From Alistipes sp. (GTDB taxonomy: Bacteria; Bacteroidota; Bacteroidia; Bacteroidales; Rikenellaceae): a stretch of 56,954 nucleotides of DNA. The DNA lies in assembly GCA_017938765.1 (NCBI GenBank), contig JAGBAX010000019.1:1-56954 (forward strand), given 5' to 3'. The notes below the pieces were generated by a model, which was not told the origin of the DNA, searched no databases, and saw only the letters and a list, made by a program, of their open reading frames with translations. Within the stretch, counting starts at the first letter, position 1, and the number at the start of each line of letters is the position of its first letter. Below, piece after piece: positions 8,275 to 17,852 of this stretch. The position numbers and the translations under genes are program-made.

Positions 8275-9324
8275 TTACTGCTTAATTATTTTACTGAATA
8301 GGTTTAAATAGTTATTAGCCATGACGGTAGCTGTCAAATAGCGGGTATAGTATTCGTACAATCTTTTCCCATACTCTTCTTTATTTTTTATTGCCGAAAG
8401 GATAGCAGAAGCAAGTGAATCAATGTTATCTAACTGATAAAAATGTACACAATTCTCAGGGGTGATGCGTTTCAATATTTCTATATCTGATAGCACACAT
8501 GAACATTTAGCGCCAGCAGCTTCAATGAATGCCAGGGGAAAACCCTCTGAACGAGTACACATCACAAAAACATCAAGCAACGGTAAGTAGTCTATTGCAT
8601 TCCCTTGATACCCTAACCACAAGCACCTATCCGCAACACCAATACGCTCCGCTAAATTTTGGAGAGATTCTAGTTCTGGACCGTCACCAATACATACAAA
8701 AGCACAATCGGGCAACATTACAAGAGCTTGAACCATCTGCTCTAATCCTTTACCTTTGGTTATAACAGATGCCGTACCTACTATATGATATCGCTTCGCT
8801 AATAGCGCTATCTTATCTATGTGTTCTTTATTATTCAATTCGCATATAGCGACATCGCGCCCATTATGAATTATCTCAATATTTTGTTGTTTTAAGAATG
8901 GACGCGCCAACGATTCTTGAATCTTACTAAGAACTACTATGTTATTGAAAGATTTATATATTAACTGTGAAAGCTTGCTCAATACAAATGACTTAAATAC
9001 ACTATACGTCACTCGAAATGAATGATATGTGATTGGTTGATGAAGAGTTATTACAATTTTCGCATTCTTTATTTTAGTCATATTTAACCATATATATATG
9101 GCGGGTCGCAAGCAATGTATATGAATAATATCAAATTTATCAAAATCAAATTTATCAAACAATGATATCTTGGAAGTTTTACAAGGAAAGATTTCAGAAC
9201 CTTTATCTTTAAAGTAGAAAACTTCGCAATAATGCCCACTTTCACAAAACTTCTCACATAAATCTTTTGCTACAATAACAGGACCCTTGTGTTCTAATGC
9301 AGGAATAATAATGGCAATTTTCAT
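8275..9324 (-). CDS. Glycosyltransferase family 4 (GT-B)
   Basis: A 349-residue retaining-type GT-B enzyme. The N-terminal domain has the HIHCLRP motif (about 68-74) and KIVITLHQP. The C-terminal donor-binding domain shows GTASVITKGKGLEQMVQAL (about 193-211), IGDGPELESL, VFVMCTRSEGFPLAFIEAAG (about 250-269) and the conserved E-x7-E pattern EGFPLAFIE. It is cytoplasmic and is expected to elongate the lipid-linked repeat unit. It is separated from its neighbours by 3-4 bp, in line with one polycistronic mRNA. Donor and linkage are unknown. Confidence 0.87.
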   Translation of the reverse strand: MKIAIIIPALEHKGPVIVAKDLCEKFCESGHYCEVFYFKDKGSEIFPCKTSKISLFDKFDFDKFDIIHIHCLRPAIYIWLNMTKIKNAKIVITLHQPITYHSFRVTYSVFKSFVLSKLSQLIYKSFNNIVVLSKIQESLARPFLKQQNIEIIHNGRDVAICELNNKEHIDKIALLAKRYHIVGTASVITKGKGLEQMVQALVMLPDCAFVCIGDGPELESLQNLAERIGVADRCLWLGYQGNAIDYLPLLDVFVMCTRSEGFPLAFIEAAGAKCSCVLSDIEILKRITPENCVHFYQLDNIDSLASAILSAIKNKEEYGKRLYEYYTRYLTATVMANNYLNLFSKIIKQ

Positions 9325-9328
9325 AGTA

Positions 9329-10492
9329 TCAAAGAGTTTCTTTTATGACATCAAGGTACTGACGTCCAAACTTTAAATCTGGTTCAACATAATTTCCCTC
9401 AGCCCACTCATTCCATGACATCAAGAATAAAATTCTATGTTCAGGCTCCTTATCTTTAATCAAATCAATAGCCTGTTCCAAATGTCTTCTAAATAAGTGA
9501 GGAGTACTATTGTGATATATATTAGCTTTTCTACCACTTCGAGCCGAACGATCCCAGTTTGGCAACAGAGTGGGATACACATTTTCCCATGAATCTTCAG
9601 GAACAAACAGATATTTAATTATATCTTTATATTTGAATATATTCAAAGCATCATACTTAAATACTCGTTTTAGGACTTCTCGTATGTATTTTTGGAAGCG
9701 TCCCTTAACTTTTAATTCTGCCCTAAATAATCCTCTAGAATTGACCGCATCAAATCCCAAATCTAAGACTTGCTGGTATCTTGCACTTGCTGGTTCTGTA
9801 GCACTTACTGCATAATAATGCTTTTCCTTATTGTCATCATACTTAAAACCTGATAAGTTGCTCATAATGCCCACAAAGTGTATTCCTTGCAAACCATTCT
9901 TCACGGCAAGGTCTTGCCATGTATTAATGAACACTGACGCATCGGGAATGGCCATAGGATCAAAAACAACAAACAAGGGCTTACCATCTACCGTAATATA
10001 ACGGTGATCCTTAAAAGCAGGCAACAACTCGTAGAAATGATCAACATATTCCGATTCTATGTATGTTTGCTCCATCAACATCACATCAGAAACCTTTGAT
10101 GTTCCTTTTTCCCAAGTCTTACTACTCCAACTATGATTGGCCCAACCAATGCAAAATGGGAAATTTGGTTTACCACTTTCAAGCACCTCTTTAAAAGGAG
10201 ATTCCAACAACTCTTTGCCCTTACCAAACCAATACCGCCAATAGCAGAAGCCTTCAATACCCGACTCTTGAGCCAGTCGTGCCTGAGCTTCCCTTGCTTC
10301 AGTCATTCGTAAATCATAGAAGCCCAAGTCTGCAGGAATTTTGGGTTGGTAATGCCCTTTGAATAGAGGTTTCGCTTTGGCAACATTAGTCCATTCCGTA
10401 AACCCCTTTCCCCACCACATGTCATTTTCGGGAATTGGATGGAATTGAGGAAGATAAAACGCAATTATGCGTGCTTTGTTTGTCGTTTCCAT
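9329..10492 (-). CDS. WbsX family protein (GH99-like domain)
   Basis: A 387-residue protein of the WbsX family, related to glycoside hydrolase family 99 and common in O-antigen and capsule loci. It begins with the hallmark IIAFYLPQFHPIPEND, then WWGKGFTEWTNV (about 27-38). FCYWRYWFGKG and NHSWSSKTW follow, and the protein ends with MSWNEWAEGNYVEPD (about 358-372). No signal peptide is visible. The family is annotated as glycosyltransferase-like, but in many members the activity has not been measured, so transfer or trimming of a sugar are both possible. Translation is likely coupled with the neighbouring acyltransferase gene (4-bp gap). Confidence 0.85.
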   Translation of the reverse strand: METTNKARIIAFYLPQFHPIPENDMWWGKGFTEWTNVAKAKPLFKGHYQPKIPADLGFYDLRMTEAREAQARLAQESGIEGFCYWRYWFGKGKELLESPFKEVLESGKPNFPFCIGWANHSWSSKTWEKGTSKVSDVMLMEQTYIESEYVDHFYELLPAFKDHRYITVDGKPLFVVFDPMAIPDASVFINTWQDLAVKNGLQGIHFVGIMSNLSGFKYDDNKEKHYYAVSATEPASARYQQVLDLGFDAVNSRGLFRAELKVKGRFQKYIREVLKRVFKYDALNIFKYKDIIKYLFVPEDSWENVYPTLLPNWDRSARSGRKANIYHNSTPHLFRRHLEQAIDLIKDKEPEHRILFLMSWNEWAEGNYVEPDLKFGRQYLDVIKETL

Positions 10493-10496
10493 ATTC

Positions 10497-11120
10497 TTAT
10501 TTGATTTGTTTAATCACTTTAGCTGGAATGCCAGCAGCTACACAATAAGGAGGAATATCCTTGGTAACAACTGAATTTGCCGCTATGATACTTCCCTTAC
10601 CAACACGAACTCCCGGCATTATTGATGCTTTTTCTCCAATCCACACATTGTCTTCTATATACACGGGACCTTTACTATAAAGAGGTCGTTTGATTGGTGA
10701 AATATCTAATAGGTCCGCCGTTGATGCACCATGGGCATTATCTGTAATAAGGACTTTCTTGCCAGTCAGAACATTCTTGCCAATGTGTATCAAAGTAGTT
10801 GCTGTTATATGGGCATCTTCTCCAATGCTTACAAAGTCTTCAATGATAATTTTACCTCCTTCTACGCTGTCTGAAGAGAGTTTCCAGCTTGTTAATGTCG
10901 TTCCAGAGCCAATAAACACCTTGCTTCCAATCGTAACATTATGAAGATCATGCCAATTAAAAGGTCTACGTATATACGAATCCTTACCAAAGGATTTAAA
11001 CAAACGGGACATATAACCAGTGTATGAGAGTGTTACAACCTTTCCCAAATACATCATTAAAGTCGGTGAAAGTAAACAAGATAATCCTTTCGAAATGTAA
11101 AATACTAGTAATTTAAACAT
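10497..11120 (-). CDS. Hexapeptide-repeat acyltransferase (WbbJ/Maa-like)
   Basis: A 207-residue trimeric left-handed beta-helix acyltransferase. Hexapeptide repeats run from about residue 65 to the end ([66 protein letters not shown]). The loop ITDNAHG at about 132 contains the catalytic histidine, and [11 protein letters not shown] is the usual C-terminal signature. It should acetylate a sugar hydroxyl using acetyl-CoA. The N-terminal hydrophobic stretch (about 1-35) is unusually long for this family. It is the second of at least three acyl-transfer genes in the operon. Confidence 0.85.
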   Translation of the reverse strand: MFKLLVFYISKGLSCLLSPTLMMYLGKVVTLSYTGYMSRLFKSFGKDSYIRRPFNWHDLHNVTIGSKVFIGSGTTLTSWKLSSDSVEGGKIIIEDFVSIGEDAHITATTLIHIGKNVLTGKKVLITDNAHGASTADLLDISPIKRPLYSKGPVYIEDNVWIGEKASIMPGVRVGKGSIIAANSVVTKDIPPYCVAAGIPAKVIKQIK

Positions 11121-11132
11121 AAGCTATGCATA

Positions 11133-11247
11133 TTATGGAATCAGTCTTGTTAAACGTACTAATTTGTTGCACTGAAATCGCAAAACAAAGTACTCATCAA
11201 TAAGCAATAGGGACCTATATATTTTACTTATATCCAAATAAGGACCA
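11133..11247 (-). pseudogene. Possible 38-codon coding remnant
   Basis: The 130-bp gap after the GT-B-like gene holds one open frame of about 38 codons without a start codon, reading PYLDISKIYRSLLLIDEYF then VLRFQCNKLV before a stop at 11133-11135. The composition looks protein-like. It could be the tail of a deleted gene, but the stretch is short enough to be chance in AT-rich DNA. Confidence 0.25.
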
Positions 11248-11250
11248 AAC

Positions 11251-12699
11251 TTACCATTGAATCTGTGATTTTAACACCCTTTTCAGAATATTTGGGAATG
11301 CTATGACTTTATGCCCCAATGTTTTGCACATAAATTTGTGAAACATCATATTTTGATTCTCTCTGATAATTGCACTCTGCATATCCAAGATAGATTCTTT
11401 TTCATAGGTTTTAAATAAATCTATGGGGACTCCACCCTTCCCATTTTTTAAAAATTCACCTAATAATTTTCTAAAATGCGCAGCATTCACCATACTCGCC
11501 TTAAACTCTTGCCCTCTACGTAACCTATATTGTTCATCTTCTACCAGTTTAGTCATTTCATCACAAAACTCATTTACTGTATCAAAAGACATCTCTACAT
11601 GTTGTCTTTGACATATGCACTCCTCTATCCCTTGATTATGTTTGTAATTAATAACGGGTTTGCCCAAGCTCGCCGCTATTTGACACATGAGTCCTCCACC
11701 AATAGGAAATGTATTCATATAAATATCACAAGACATCATTAACCTATAAATATCCTTTCTTTCTCCAAGAACAAGCATGCGATCTTTGAGTCCATATTTC
11801 GAAAGATATTTATCAAAAAGCGCCATATCTCTACAACCGATATACACAACCACCGCATTCAAGTTGGTTGAAAGAACTTCTTTAATGAGTTTAAAGAAAA
11901 TCTCTGAATCATCAATAACCTTATATATAGCTCCCCCAGTCAGTATTACCACTTTATTATCGCACGCTTTGGGATATCCCTCATACGGAAATGATGTATC
12001 CAAAATAGGAAACATTGGGAGCAATATCTCTTTTTCTTCTTCAATACCCCTGTATTTTACGGAAATATTTGCTCCATAATTTCTGAACTCTATATTATAA
12101 TCCATATGAGTGGTTCCAATGTTATAAGCATGGTCTGTAAGGTTTATATTATATTTCTTAATAGTACTATCCAATGCGCAAAGCGCAATGCTCGCCTCTA
12201 CAGAATAAGGCAACATATGTAAAAAAAGATGTTTTGCACAACTACTATTAACAATATCATAAATCTGCTGAGCTAACTGCATTCCATTATGATTATGTTC
12301 AATAGGTACAATTTGGTTGTGAGAATGGCTCAATGCGGTAATTATTCGCTTATTGTCTTTGGATTTAGATGGATATATATACGTAATCTTATAACCCAAA
12401 GCTAATAAGGATTCTATATATTGTTGAGTAAGGCCTCTGTTATCCACTGAAAAATCATCGTAGAATACACATGCATATTCATCTTTGTTGTTGTCTTGGG
12501 AAAGAATAATTTTATCCGAAAGGGTTTTAACGTAGCGTTCTAGCACCATATCTACATATTTCACTCCGAAAATGTAGTATAAATTTGCCAGGCATTTTGC
12601 ATAAGCGATGCTGCTATCATACCATCCCCATGATAACAATCTGTTAATTATTAGATTTAGCCTATCTATTATTCGGTATAATTTTTTCTCTGTTAACAT
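11251..12699 (-). CDS. GT-B-like glycosyltransferase of the polysaccharide locus
   Basis: A 482-residue protein I could not place in a named family. The middle and C-terminal parts look like a GT-B donor domain: VVILTGGAIYKVIDDSEIF (about 251-269), a beta-strand then VVYIGCRDMALF, ILVLGERKDIYRLMMSCDI-like text near 315-332, and FPIGGGLMCQIAASLGKPVI (about 337-356). These correspond to the G-G-E-rich nucleotide-sugar loop of GT4-like enzymes. The N-terminal 90 residues are rich in Leu/Ile/Tyr but show no clear membrane helix. It is 9 bp downstream of wzx. A glycosyltransferase role is inferred from fold pattern and place; the donor is unknown. Confidence 0.65.
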   Translation of the reverse strand: MLTEKKLYRIIDRLNLIINRLLSWGWYDSSIAYAKCLANLYYIFGVKYVDMVLERYVKTLSDKIILSQDNNKDEYACVFYDDFSVDNRGLTQQYIESLLALGYKITYIYPSKSKDNKRIITALSHSHNQIVPIEHNHNGMQLAQQIYDIVNSSCAKHLFLHMLPYSVEASIALCALDSTIKKYNINLTDHAYNIGTTHMDYNIEFRNYGANISVKYRGIEEEKEILLPMFPILDTSFPYEGYPKACDNKVVILTGGAIYKVIDDSEIFFKLIKEVLSTNLNAVVVYIGCRDMALFDKYLSKYGLKDRMLVLGERKDIYRLMMSCDIYMNTFPIGGGLMCQIAASLGKPVINYKHNQGIEECICQRQHVEMSFDTVNEFCDEMTKLVEDEQYRLRRGQEFKASMVNAAHFRKLLGEFLKNGKGGVPIDLFKTYEKESILDMQSAIIRENQNMMFHKFMCKTLGHKVIAFPNILKRVLKSQIQW

Positions 12700-12708
12700 C
12701 TTTAATTA

Positions 12709-14184
12709 TTAAGATTTATTTGCTCTAAAAATTGCCTTTATGGGGATACGTTTATTTAACTCATACAATGCCAACATCAAAACGAATAAAAGTATAATAA
12801 TTTTAATTGGATATGTCAGGAGAAATAATGTCGCTGTTAATTTATAAATCACAATCAACAAAAATAACTTTATAAACAGATTCCAATATGGGGGTGTATA
12901 AGTTAATCCATACCTTTTATATGCAACCAAAGCGACCAAAATGAAGTATACGACATAAATAAATGTGTATGCATAACCTACCCCCTCTAGCCCCCACAAC
13001 TTGTATCCAAGCAGATATGATGGCAAAGTAATAAGCTTAATACCCAGTTCATTATACAGAAATGCCTTCATATCGCCTTTTGCCAGAAAAACAAAACTTA
13101 TTCCCCAAGATCCTGACTTTACAAATGAACCTACCAATAACCACTCTATCATTGGAGTCGCTACAAGAAACTCTCTACTATACAATATAGAAACACAAGG
13201 TTCAATTAGGACTAGCATACCAACTATTAATGGTGTTAAGATAATCAAAGCTACTTCACCTTGCTGACTCATGAGTTTTTTTAAAACTTGATTATCATTA
13301 TGGTTCTGAGACAATCTAGGGAAATAGTCTTTGGCCATTGCTGTAAAAACAAGCCCTAAATATTGTGCATTTATTGCCCACCCAGCAGAAAACAAACCAA
13401 CTTCTTCAATACCTCCAGTGCTTGTAATAAATGACCGTACTATAAACTCTACAGCAGAAACAGCTACAGCAGAAACAGCCATTGCAATACCAATTTTTAC
13501 TGCACTAGAACCTAATTGAATACTATCTTTAACACTTTGATAAAAGTTAGTATTTATTTGCAGTTTTTTATAGTATACATGAGATATAACACAGTTTAAC
13601 AACGCTGTTAATACCAATGACCAAATTATACCATCAATCCGAAAGAAATAAAACAACAATATTGAAACTATAAATCCGCACAGAGCACCAAGAATATTAG
13701 TTTTTACTATAGACTTCAAGGCTCTAAAACCCTGCATTACAGCTAAATGTTCTTGGAACAAAGAATTAAATACTATAACAAAAAACAAAAGAGCAAAACA
13801 CAAAGTATAATGAGCACTTTCAAAATACAATGAGCTCAAATGCTTAGCAAGAAGTACAACCACTACACCACCAAACAACCCCAAAACCAATACCCAACGA
13901 TGTATTGCCTTTACTAGACTTTTTACTTTATTATCATCGCCACCACTTATTTCGCTTGCAACAACCTTAACCTCACTACTTGCTAAACCTAGATTGGAAA
14001 TATTAAAAACTAGATTTGACACCATGCTAAAAATGGACATCAGGCCCATACCTTGCGTTCCAAGCCATAGCGCTACTAGTTTGGATTTTGCGACAGCAAT
14101 AACAATCTGTATAATCTGTGCCCCACCAAATAAAGCTGTTGATTTTACAACGGACTTATATCCTGTATTTTCGGAAGAACTCAT
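12709..14184 (-). CDS. wzx: O-antigen/capsule flippase (Wzx-like)
   Basis: A 491-residue integral membrane protein with about 12 helices, of the MOP/PST flippase superfamily. It moves the undecaprenyl-linked repeat unit across the inner membrane. The N-terminus GYKSVVKSTALFGGAQII and the loop LWLGTQGMGLMSIFSM (about 37-52) are characteristic. GLFSAGWAINAQYLGLVFTA (about 263-282) is the central conserved segment. Immediately upstream is a decayed relative of the same protein (14317-14998) and a fossil end of the aminotransferase gene, so this copy may be a later replacement. The start at 14184 lies just after that fossil. Confidence 0.88.
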   Translation of the reverse strand: MSSSENTGYKSVVKSTALFGGAQIIQIVIAVAKSKLVALWLGTQGMGLMSIFSMVSNLVFNISNLGLASSEVKVVASEISGGDDNKVKSLVKAIHRWVLVLGLFGGVVVVLLAKHLSSLYFESAHYTLCFALLFFVIVFNSLFQEHLAVMQGFRALKSIVKTNILGALCGFIVSILLFYFFRIDGIIWSLVLTALLNCVISHVYYKKLQINTNFYQSVKDSIQLGSSAVKIGIAMAVSAVAVSAVEFIVRSFITSTGGIEEVGLFSAGWAINAQYLGLVFTAMAKDYFPRLSQNHNDNQVLKKLMSQQGEVALIILTPLIVGMLVLIEPCVSILYSREFLVATPMIEWLLVGSFVKSGSWGISFVFLAKGDMKAFLYNELGIKLITLPSYLLGYKLWGLEGVGYAYTFIYVVYFILVALVAYKRYGLTYTPPYWNLFIKLFLLIVIYKLTATLFLLTYPIKIIILLFVLMLALYELNKRIPIKAIFRANKS

Positions 14185-14196
14185 TAGTATTTGTTG

Positions 14197-14292
14197 ATTA
14201 CTTAATTTTATTTAATATACGACACCTCTTCTGCGGTCATTACAGGGCTAATAGGCAAAACTCAACTCCATGTTGTGGATTGACTCGTTAAC
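14197..14292 (-). pseudogene. Fossil 3' end of the DegT aminotransferase gene
   Basis: About 95 bp here align with the last codons of the intact aminotransferase gene (16084-16188), in the same orientation. Shared stretches include AATCCACAAC, TTAGCCCTGTAATGAC (TCAGCC in the intact gene) and GAAGAGGTG. The copy has an extra T and other changes that break the frame. It directly precedes the intact wzx and follows the decayed flippase, so the segment wzy plus the fossil wzx is bracketed by direct repeats of the aminotransferase 3' end. Confidence 0.75.
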
Positions 14293-14316
14293 CATAACAT
14301 ATAGTTTACTATTATC

Positions 14317-14998
14317 CTAATGAATATCAGATAGGTTAGGACAATAATACTTTGCAATAGCGGTGAGTACCTCACTCAAATAAGAGGCATTAATTGCCCA
14401 GCCTGTTTGGTACAAGCCTATATTAGAGACACCACCATGTCTATCAACAAATGTATTGATGATAAACTGCGCCGAAAGCACAGATATGCTACCAATAGAC
14501 ACAGTAATTCATTATTGAATGGTATCGTAACCCAATTTATATGATTCTCTTCAAGATTGGCGTATCTCTGGACGTTTGTGTTTGGATGTGTAAAAACAAC
14601 TAACTATAGTTGTTGCGATAGCACCAACCATCAACGACCAGACAATACCATTGATTCTATAGGAATAATATAACAGTTATGATAGCAACAAGGTTGCCAC
14701 AACTTCATAAACTGTGGCGTTTGCCACATCCTTAATTTGTTGTATTCTCAGCAAAAAAGCATAAATGGACAGATTCCTAACAGCACTTTTCTGAAGACCC
14801 AAATTGATTGTTATGTAAATAAGGCTACAAACGGTAATATATATTCAATAATACCAGAACCTACTGTTCCCATTAACAATGCAACCATTTTGGTTTTATC
14901 ACATTCAGTAGAATTGTGCACATTTGCAGTCCGCCAAATACCGCTGTGTATTTAAATACTGCTTTGTACCCGAATGCCTCCTTGTTTGTTATACTCAT
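14317..14998 (-). pseudogene. Decayed flippase gene (fossil wzx)
   Basis: Several frames of this gap translate to pieces homologous to the intact Wzx next door, in order. From an ATG at 14998: [19 protein letters not shown] then VFGGLQM (compare GYKSVVKSTALFGG), then KMVALLMGTVGSGII (compare KLVALWLGTQGMG), INLGLQKSAVRNL (compare SNLGLASSEVKVV), YRINGIVWSLM (compare FRIDGIIWSLV), and finally GLYQTGWAINASYLSEVLTA (compare GLFSAGWAINAQYLGLVFTA) to a stop near 14317. Frameshifts and a large internal deletion make it non-functional. Its first codons overlap the 3' end of wzy by 47 bp, a natural gene junction, so this was once the partner of that wzy. Confidence 0.85.
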
Positions 14999-16091
14999 TA
15001 CTTAATGATAATATTGGTATATATATCATCAATATATATGTAATATTAGTAATAAACGGGCGCTGGAATAATACGCTGCAAATTACTAGAATATATATTA
15101 AGATGTTTGTTAGGGATGGTCTCAACTTGTGAATTCCATACATTATAAACGCACCTACATAAGCAAAGAAATAGACCGCTCCAAATTCAATAATACAATC
15201 CTTGTAAGATGCGCCACCTTCGTTATACATTGCTTTTGTTCCAGATCCAAGCCCCCACCAATAGTCATTACTACGCTTAAAACTTTCATACCAATACTCA
15301 TCAAGGCCTATATCTCTATTGTTTCCAACCATTTGACCATCCTCAAATTGCATTCGAGCAAAAATCAATTCATATAATAATGATTCTTTAGACACATATA
15401 GATACAGTGCTGCAAATATTGAAAGTAATAATATTTTATATTTGAGGCGAGCAAACAGCAATGTATAAATCAGACATATCATATAGAAAAACAAAGAGAA
15501 TGATATTAAACCAAATAACAATATTAAGATATTCTCTCTTTGTTTAAAATCAAATCTTCGCATTAGAAGTATCACTGCGCATATAGTACCAATAGCTCCC
15601 GGTTCATCACAGCATCCAAAAAACTTAAACATTTCTAAACCGTTGGGGACAACTAAAAACGGATACGCATTATACATGTGTTCTTTTTCGGGATTCAAAG
15701 GTGGTATAGTGTGATGCGGCAAATCAATTCCTAACCCAACTACTAATAGATAAACTATTGCAGAAATAGTTGTTGTATAAACAAATACCTTTATGAATTT
15801 TTCATAAGAATTTATCATCAACTTCTCTGATGCAAGAAATATCATACCGTATAACATGCCCAGAAGTGACGCATTTACCTTGAAAGCAAGCCACACAAAA
15901 ATCATTGATAGTATACCCTTGTACATTACATCTTCATTACGGACTTTGACGGACGTCGCACAAATGATTAACAATGCAACCATCAAAAATGGATGTAATG
16001 TGTTGTATACCCCCCAAATAAAATATGGCTGAAGAAATAAGTACATGAGAATGGCTATACCCCATTCTCTAATATTTTCAATTCTATTCAA
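14952..16091 (-). CDS. wzy: O-antigen/capsule polymerase (Wzy-like)
   Basis: A 379-residue integral membrane protein with about ten helices and a large periplasmic loop (about 230-295, containing [20 protein letters not shown]), the usual topology of Wzy. Wzy joins repeat units into the polymer at the periplasmic face. Sequence identity within the family is very low, so the call relies on topology, length and place between aminotransferase and flippase genes. The open frame starts with TTG at 16091, overlapping the aminotransferase stop by 8 bp; the first ATG is at 16046 and would cut into the first helix, so I prefer the TTG. The 3' end overlaps the start of the fossil flippase. Confidence 0.75.
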   Translation of the reverse strand: MNRIENIREWGIAILMYLFLQPYFIWGVYNTLHPFLMVALLIICATSVKVRNEDVMYKGILSMIFVWLAFKVNASLLGMLYGMIFLASEKLMINSYEKFIKVFVYTTTISAIVYLLVVGLGIDLPHHTIPPLNPEKEHMYNAYPFLVVPNGLEMFKFFGCCDEPGAIGTICAVILLMRRFDFKQRENILILLFGLISFSLFFYMICLIYTLLFARLKYKILLLSIFAALYLYVSKESLLYELIFARMQFEDGQMVGNNRDIGLDEYWYESFKRSNDYWWGLGSGTKAMYNEGGASYKDCIIEFGAVYFFAYVGAFIMYGIHKLRPSLTNILIYILVICSVLFQRPFITNITYILMIYIPILSLSNEYNKQGGIRVQSSI

Positions 16092-17187
16092 ACTTGTTGA
16101 TTATTTTAATTACATACCCCACCTCTTCAGCTGTCATTACAGGGCTGATAGGCAAACTCAGCTCTTCGTTGTGGATTTGCTCGGTAACGGGTAATGACAG
16201 ACCATTCATCTCCTTATAGCACTCCTGCTGGTGTGGAGCAATTGGATAATGGATAATTGTCTGAATGCCGTTGTCTGCCAAGTACTTCTGCAACCTATCG
16301 CGCTCAGCACAGCGAATAGGGAACAAATGGAATGCATGAGCTTTCCAGTCTGCAATCTGAGGCAATACAACCTTAGGATTGGTTATCTCCGAGCAGTAAC
16401 GCTTTGCCACCTCTTGGCGCAATGCTACATCCTCGTCCAGATTTGCCAACTTAACGTCCAAAATAGCAGCTTGAATCTCATCCAAACGACTATTGCGACC
16501 TGTATACTTGAATACATATTTCTTTTGCGAACCATAGTTTGCCAAAGCGCGCACTGTTGCAGCCAACTCTTCATCATCTGTCGTTACTGCACCCGCATCG
16601 CCAAATGCACCGAGGTTTTTACCTGGGTAGAAAGAGTGACCCGCAGCATCTCCCAATGATCCAGTTTTGCGACCATTATAGAGGCAACCGTGTGCTTGTG
16701 CATTATCCTCTACGAGTTTAAGATTGTATTTCTTGCACAACTCTCCAATCTTCTCGGTGTAAGCACACTGACCGTAAAGATGAACAATACAGATTGCCTT
16801 TGTACGAGGGGTAATAATCTGCTCAATAAGGTCGTCATCAATCTGATAGGTAGATAGTTTAGGCTCTACAAGCACAGGGTTCAGACCATTCTCGGTAATT
16901 GCTAAAATTGTAGCAATATATGTGTTTGCTGGTACGATAACTTCATCACCTGGTTTCATAACACCCATTTCAATATAGGCGCGGAAAATCCAGATAAGTG
17001 CATCCAAACCATTAGCGCAACCAATGGTGTGTTTTGATCCAATATATTTAGAGTAATTAGCCTCAAAACGCTCATTCTCATGTCCTTGTAGATACCAACC
17101 AGAATCCACAACTCTCAACACTGCCTCATGCATCTGATCTGCATACTTGGCAGTAACTTTCTGTAAATCAAGAAATTTAACTTGCAT
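16084..17187 (-). CDS. DegT/DnrJ/EryC1 sugar aminotransferase (FdtB/QdtB-like)
   Basis: A 367-residue PLP-dependent aminotransferase. The lysine that binds PLP is in [18 protein letters not shown] (about 181-198); EDNAQAHG (about 158-165) holds the PLP-ring aspartate; [17 protein letters not shown] lies near 50-66 and the C-terminal arm includes HLFPIRC and [13 protein letters not shown]. Because rfbAB and two FdtA/QdtA-like 3,4-ketoisomerases are in the same operon, the most likely reaction is transamination of dTDP-3-keto-6-deoxyhexose to a dTDP-3-amino-3,6-dideoxyhexose (Fuc3N or Qui3N). That specificity is inferred from neighbours. The gene starts 2 bp after the NeuD-like gene, and its 3' end is repeated as a fossil at 14197-14292. 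Confidence 0.87.
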   Translation of the reverse strand: MQVKFLDLQKVTAKYADQMHEAVLRVVDSGWYLQGHENERFEANYSKYIGSKHTIGCANGLDALIWIFRAYIEMGVMKPGDEVIVPANTYIATILAITENGLNPVLVEPKLSTYQIDDDLIEQIITPRTKAICIVHLYGQCAYTEKIGELCKKYNLKLVEDNAQAHGCLYNGRKTGSLGDAAGHSFYPGKNLGAFGDAGAVTTDDEELAATVRALANYGSQKKYVFKYTGRNSRLDEIQAAILDVKLANLDEDVALRQEVAKRYCSEITNPKVVLPQIADWKAHAFHLFPIRCAERDRLQKYLADNGIQTIIHYPIAPHQQECYKEMNGLSLPVTEQIHNEELSLPISPVMTAEEVGYVIKIINKFE

Positions 17188-17189
17188 AA

Positions 17190-17852
17190 CTAATCCAATC
17201 TTGTATTTTTAAGATACTTGGCAGGAACTCCCGCATGTATTTCGTAATCTGGAATGTCATGTGACACTAAACTTGCAGCTCCAGCCATTGCAAACTTTCC
17301 AACTACTTTATACGCAAGCAGAGTTGCACCTACTGCCAAATCAGAGCACAGTGACATCTTGGAGTATCCTGTCATTATGGCACCGACAGAACAGTGACAC
17401 AACTCATCAATGAATGTATTATGTCCAATAGAACAATTTGCCATAATCAATGAACACAACCCGACATGAGCACCAGGACCGACATAGCAGTTAGACATTA
17501 CCATCACACCAGGCTCAATTACTGCACCCTGACCAATAAATGCTGTTTTGTGAATTATTGTTGCAAGACGCTCTCGTGGAATAGCTGCTTCTCTAAACAT
17601 CTTTTCAGTCAAAACATTGCGAGCTACTAAATGAATGCCCCACATAAAGAAATAATCCGGATTCTTCAAAAGAGTTGGGATATCTTTCGTTGTACCAAGT
17701 ACAGGATAACCACAAACTTCTTGATCAAAATCGTTAACAAAACCTGCAACTTCCCATTCTAAATCACCATAGCGATTTCTATTATCCTCAATACAAGCAG
17801 CTATAACGCCTCCATTACCTTCGCCACCTACTATAATTACTTTCTTGCTCAT
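17190..17852 (-). CDS. NeuD-like sugar acyltransferase
   Basis: A 220-residue protein of the NeuD/PglD family. An N-terminal Rossmann-like domain ([20 protein letters not shown], 4-23) is followed by a left-handed beta-helix with hexapeptide repeats from about 108 ([39 protein letters not shown]). The family transfers acyl groups from acyl-CoA to the amino group of an amino sugar. The loop residue usually serving as base is in CSIGHN (about 140). The glycine-rich start GGEGNGG differs from the more common GxGGHG. It is the natural partner of the DegT aminotransferase beside it, acylating the new amine. Its start overlaps the upstream iron-sulfur gene by 4 nt. Confidence 0.82.
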   Translation of the reverse strand: MSKKVIIVGGEGNGGVIAACIEDNRNRYGDLEWEVAGFVNDFDQEVCGYPVLGTTKDIPTLLKNPDYFFMWGIHLVARNVLTEKMFREAAIPRERLATIIHKTAFIGQGAVIEPGVMVMSNCYVGPGAHVGLCSLIMANCSIGHNTFIDELCHCSVGAIMTGYSKMSLCSDLAVGATLLAYKVVGKFAMAGAASLVSHDIPDYEIHAGVPAKYLKNTRLD

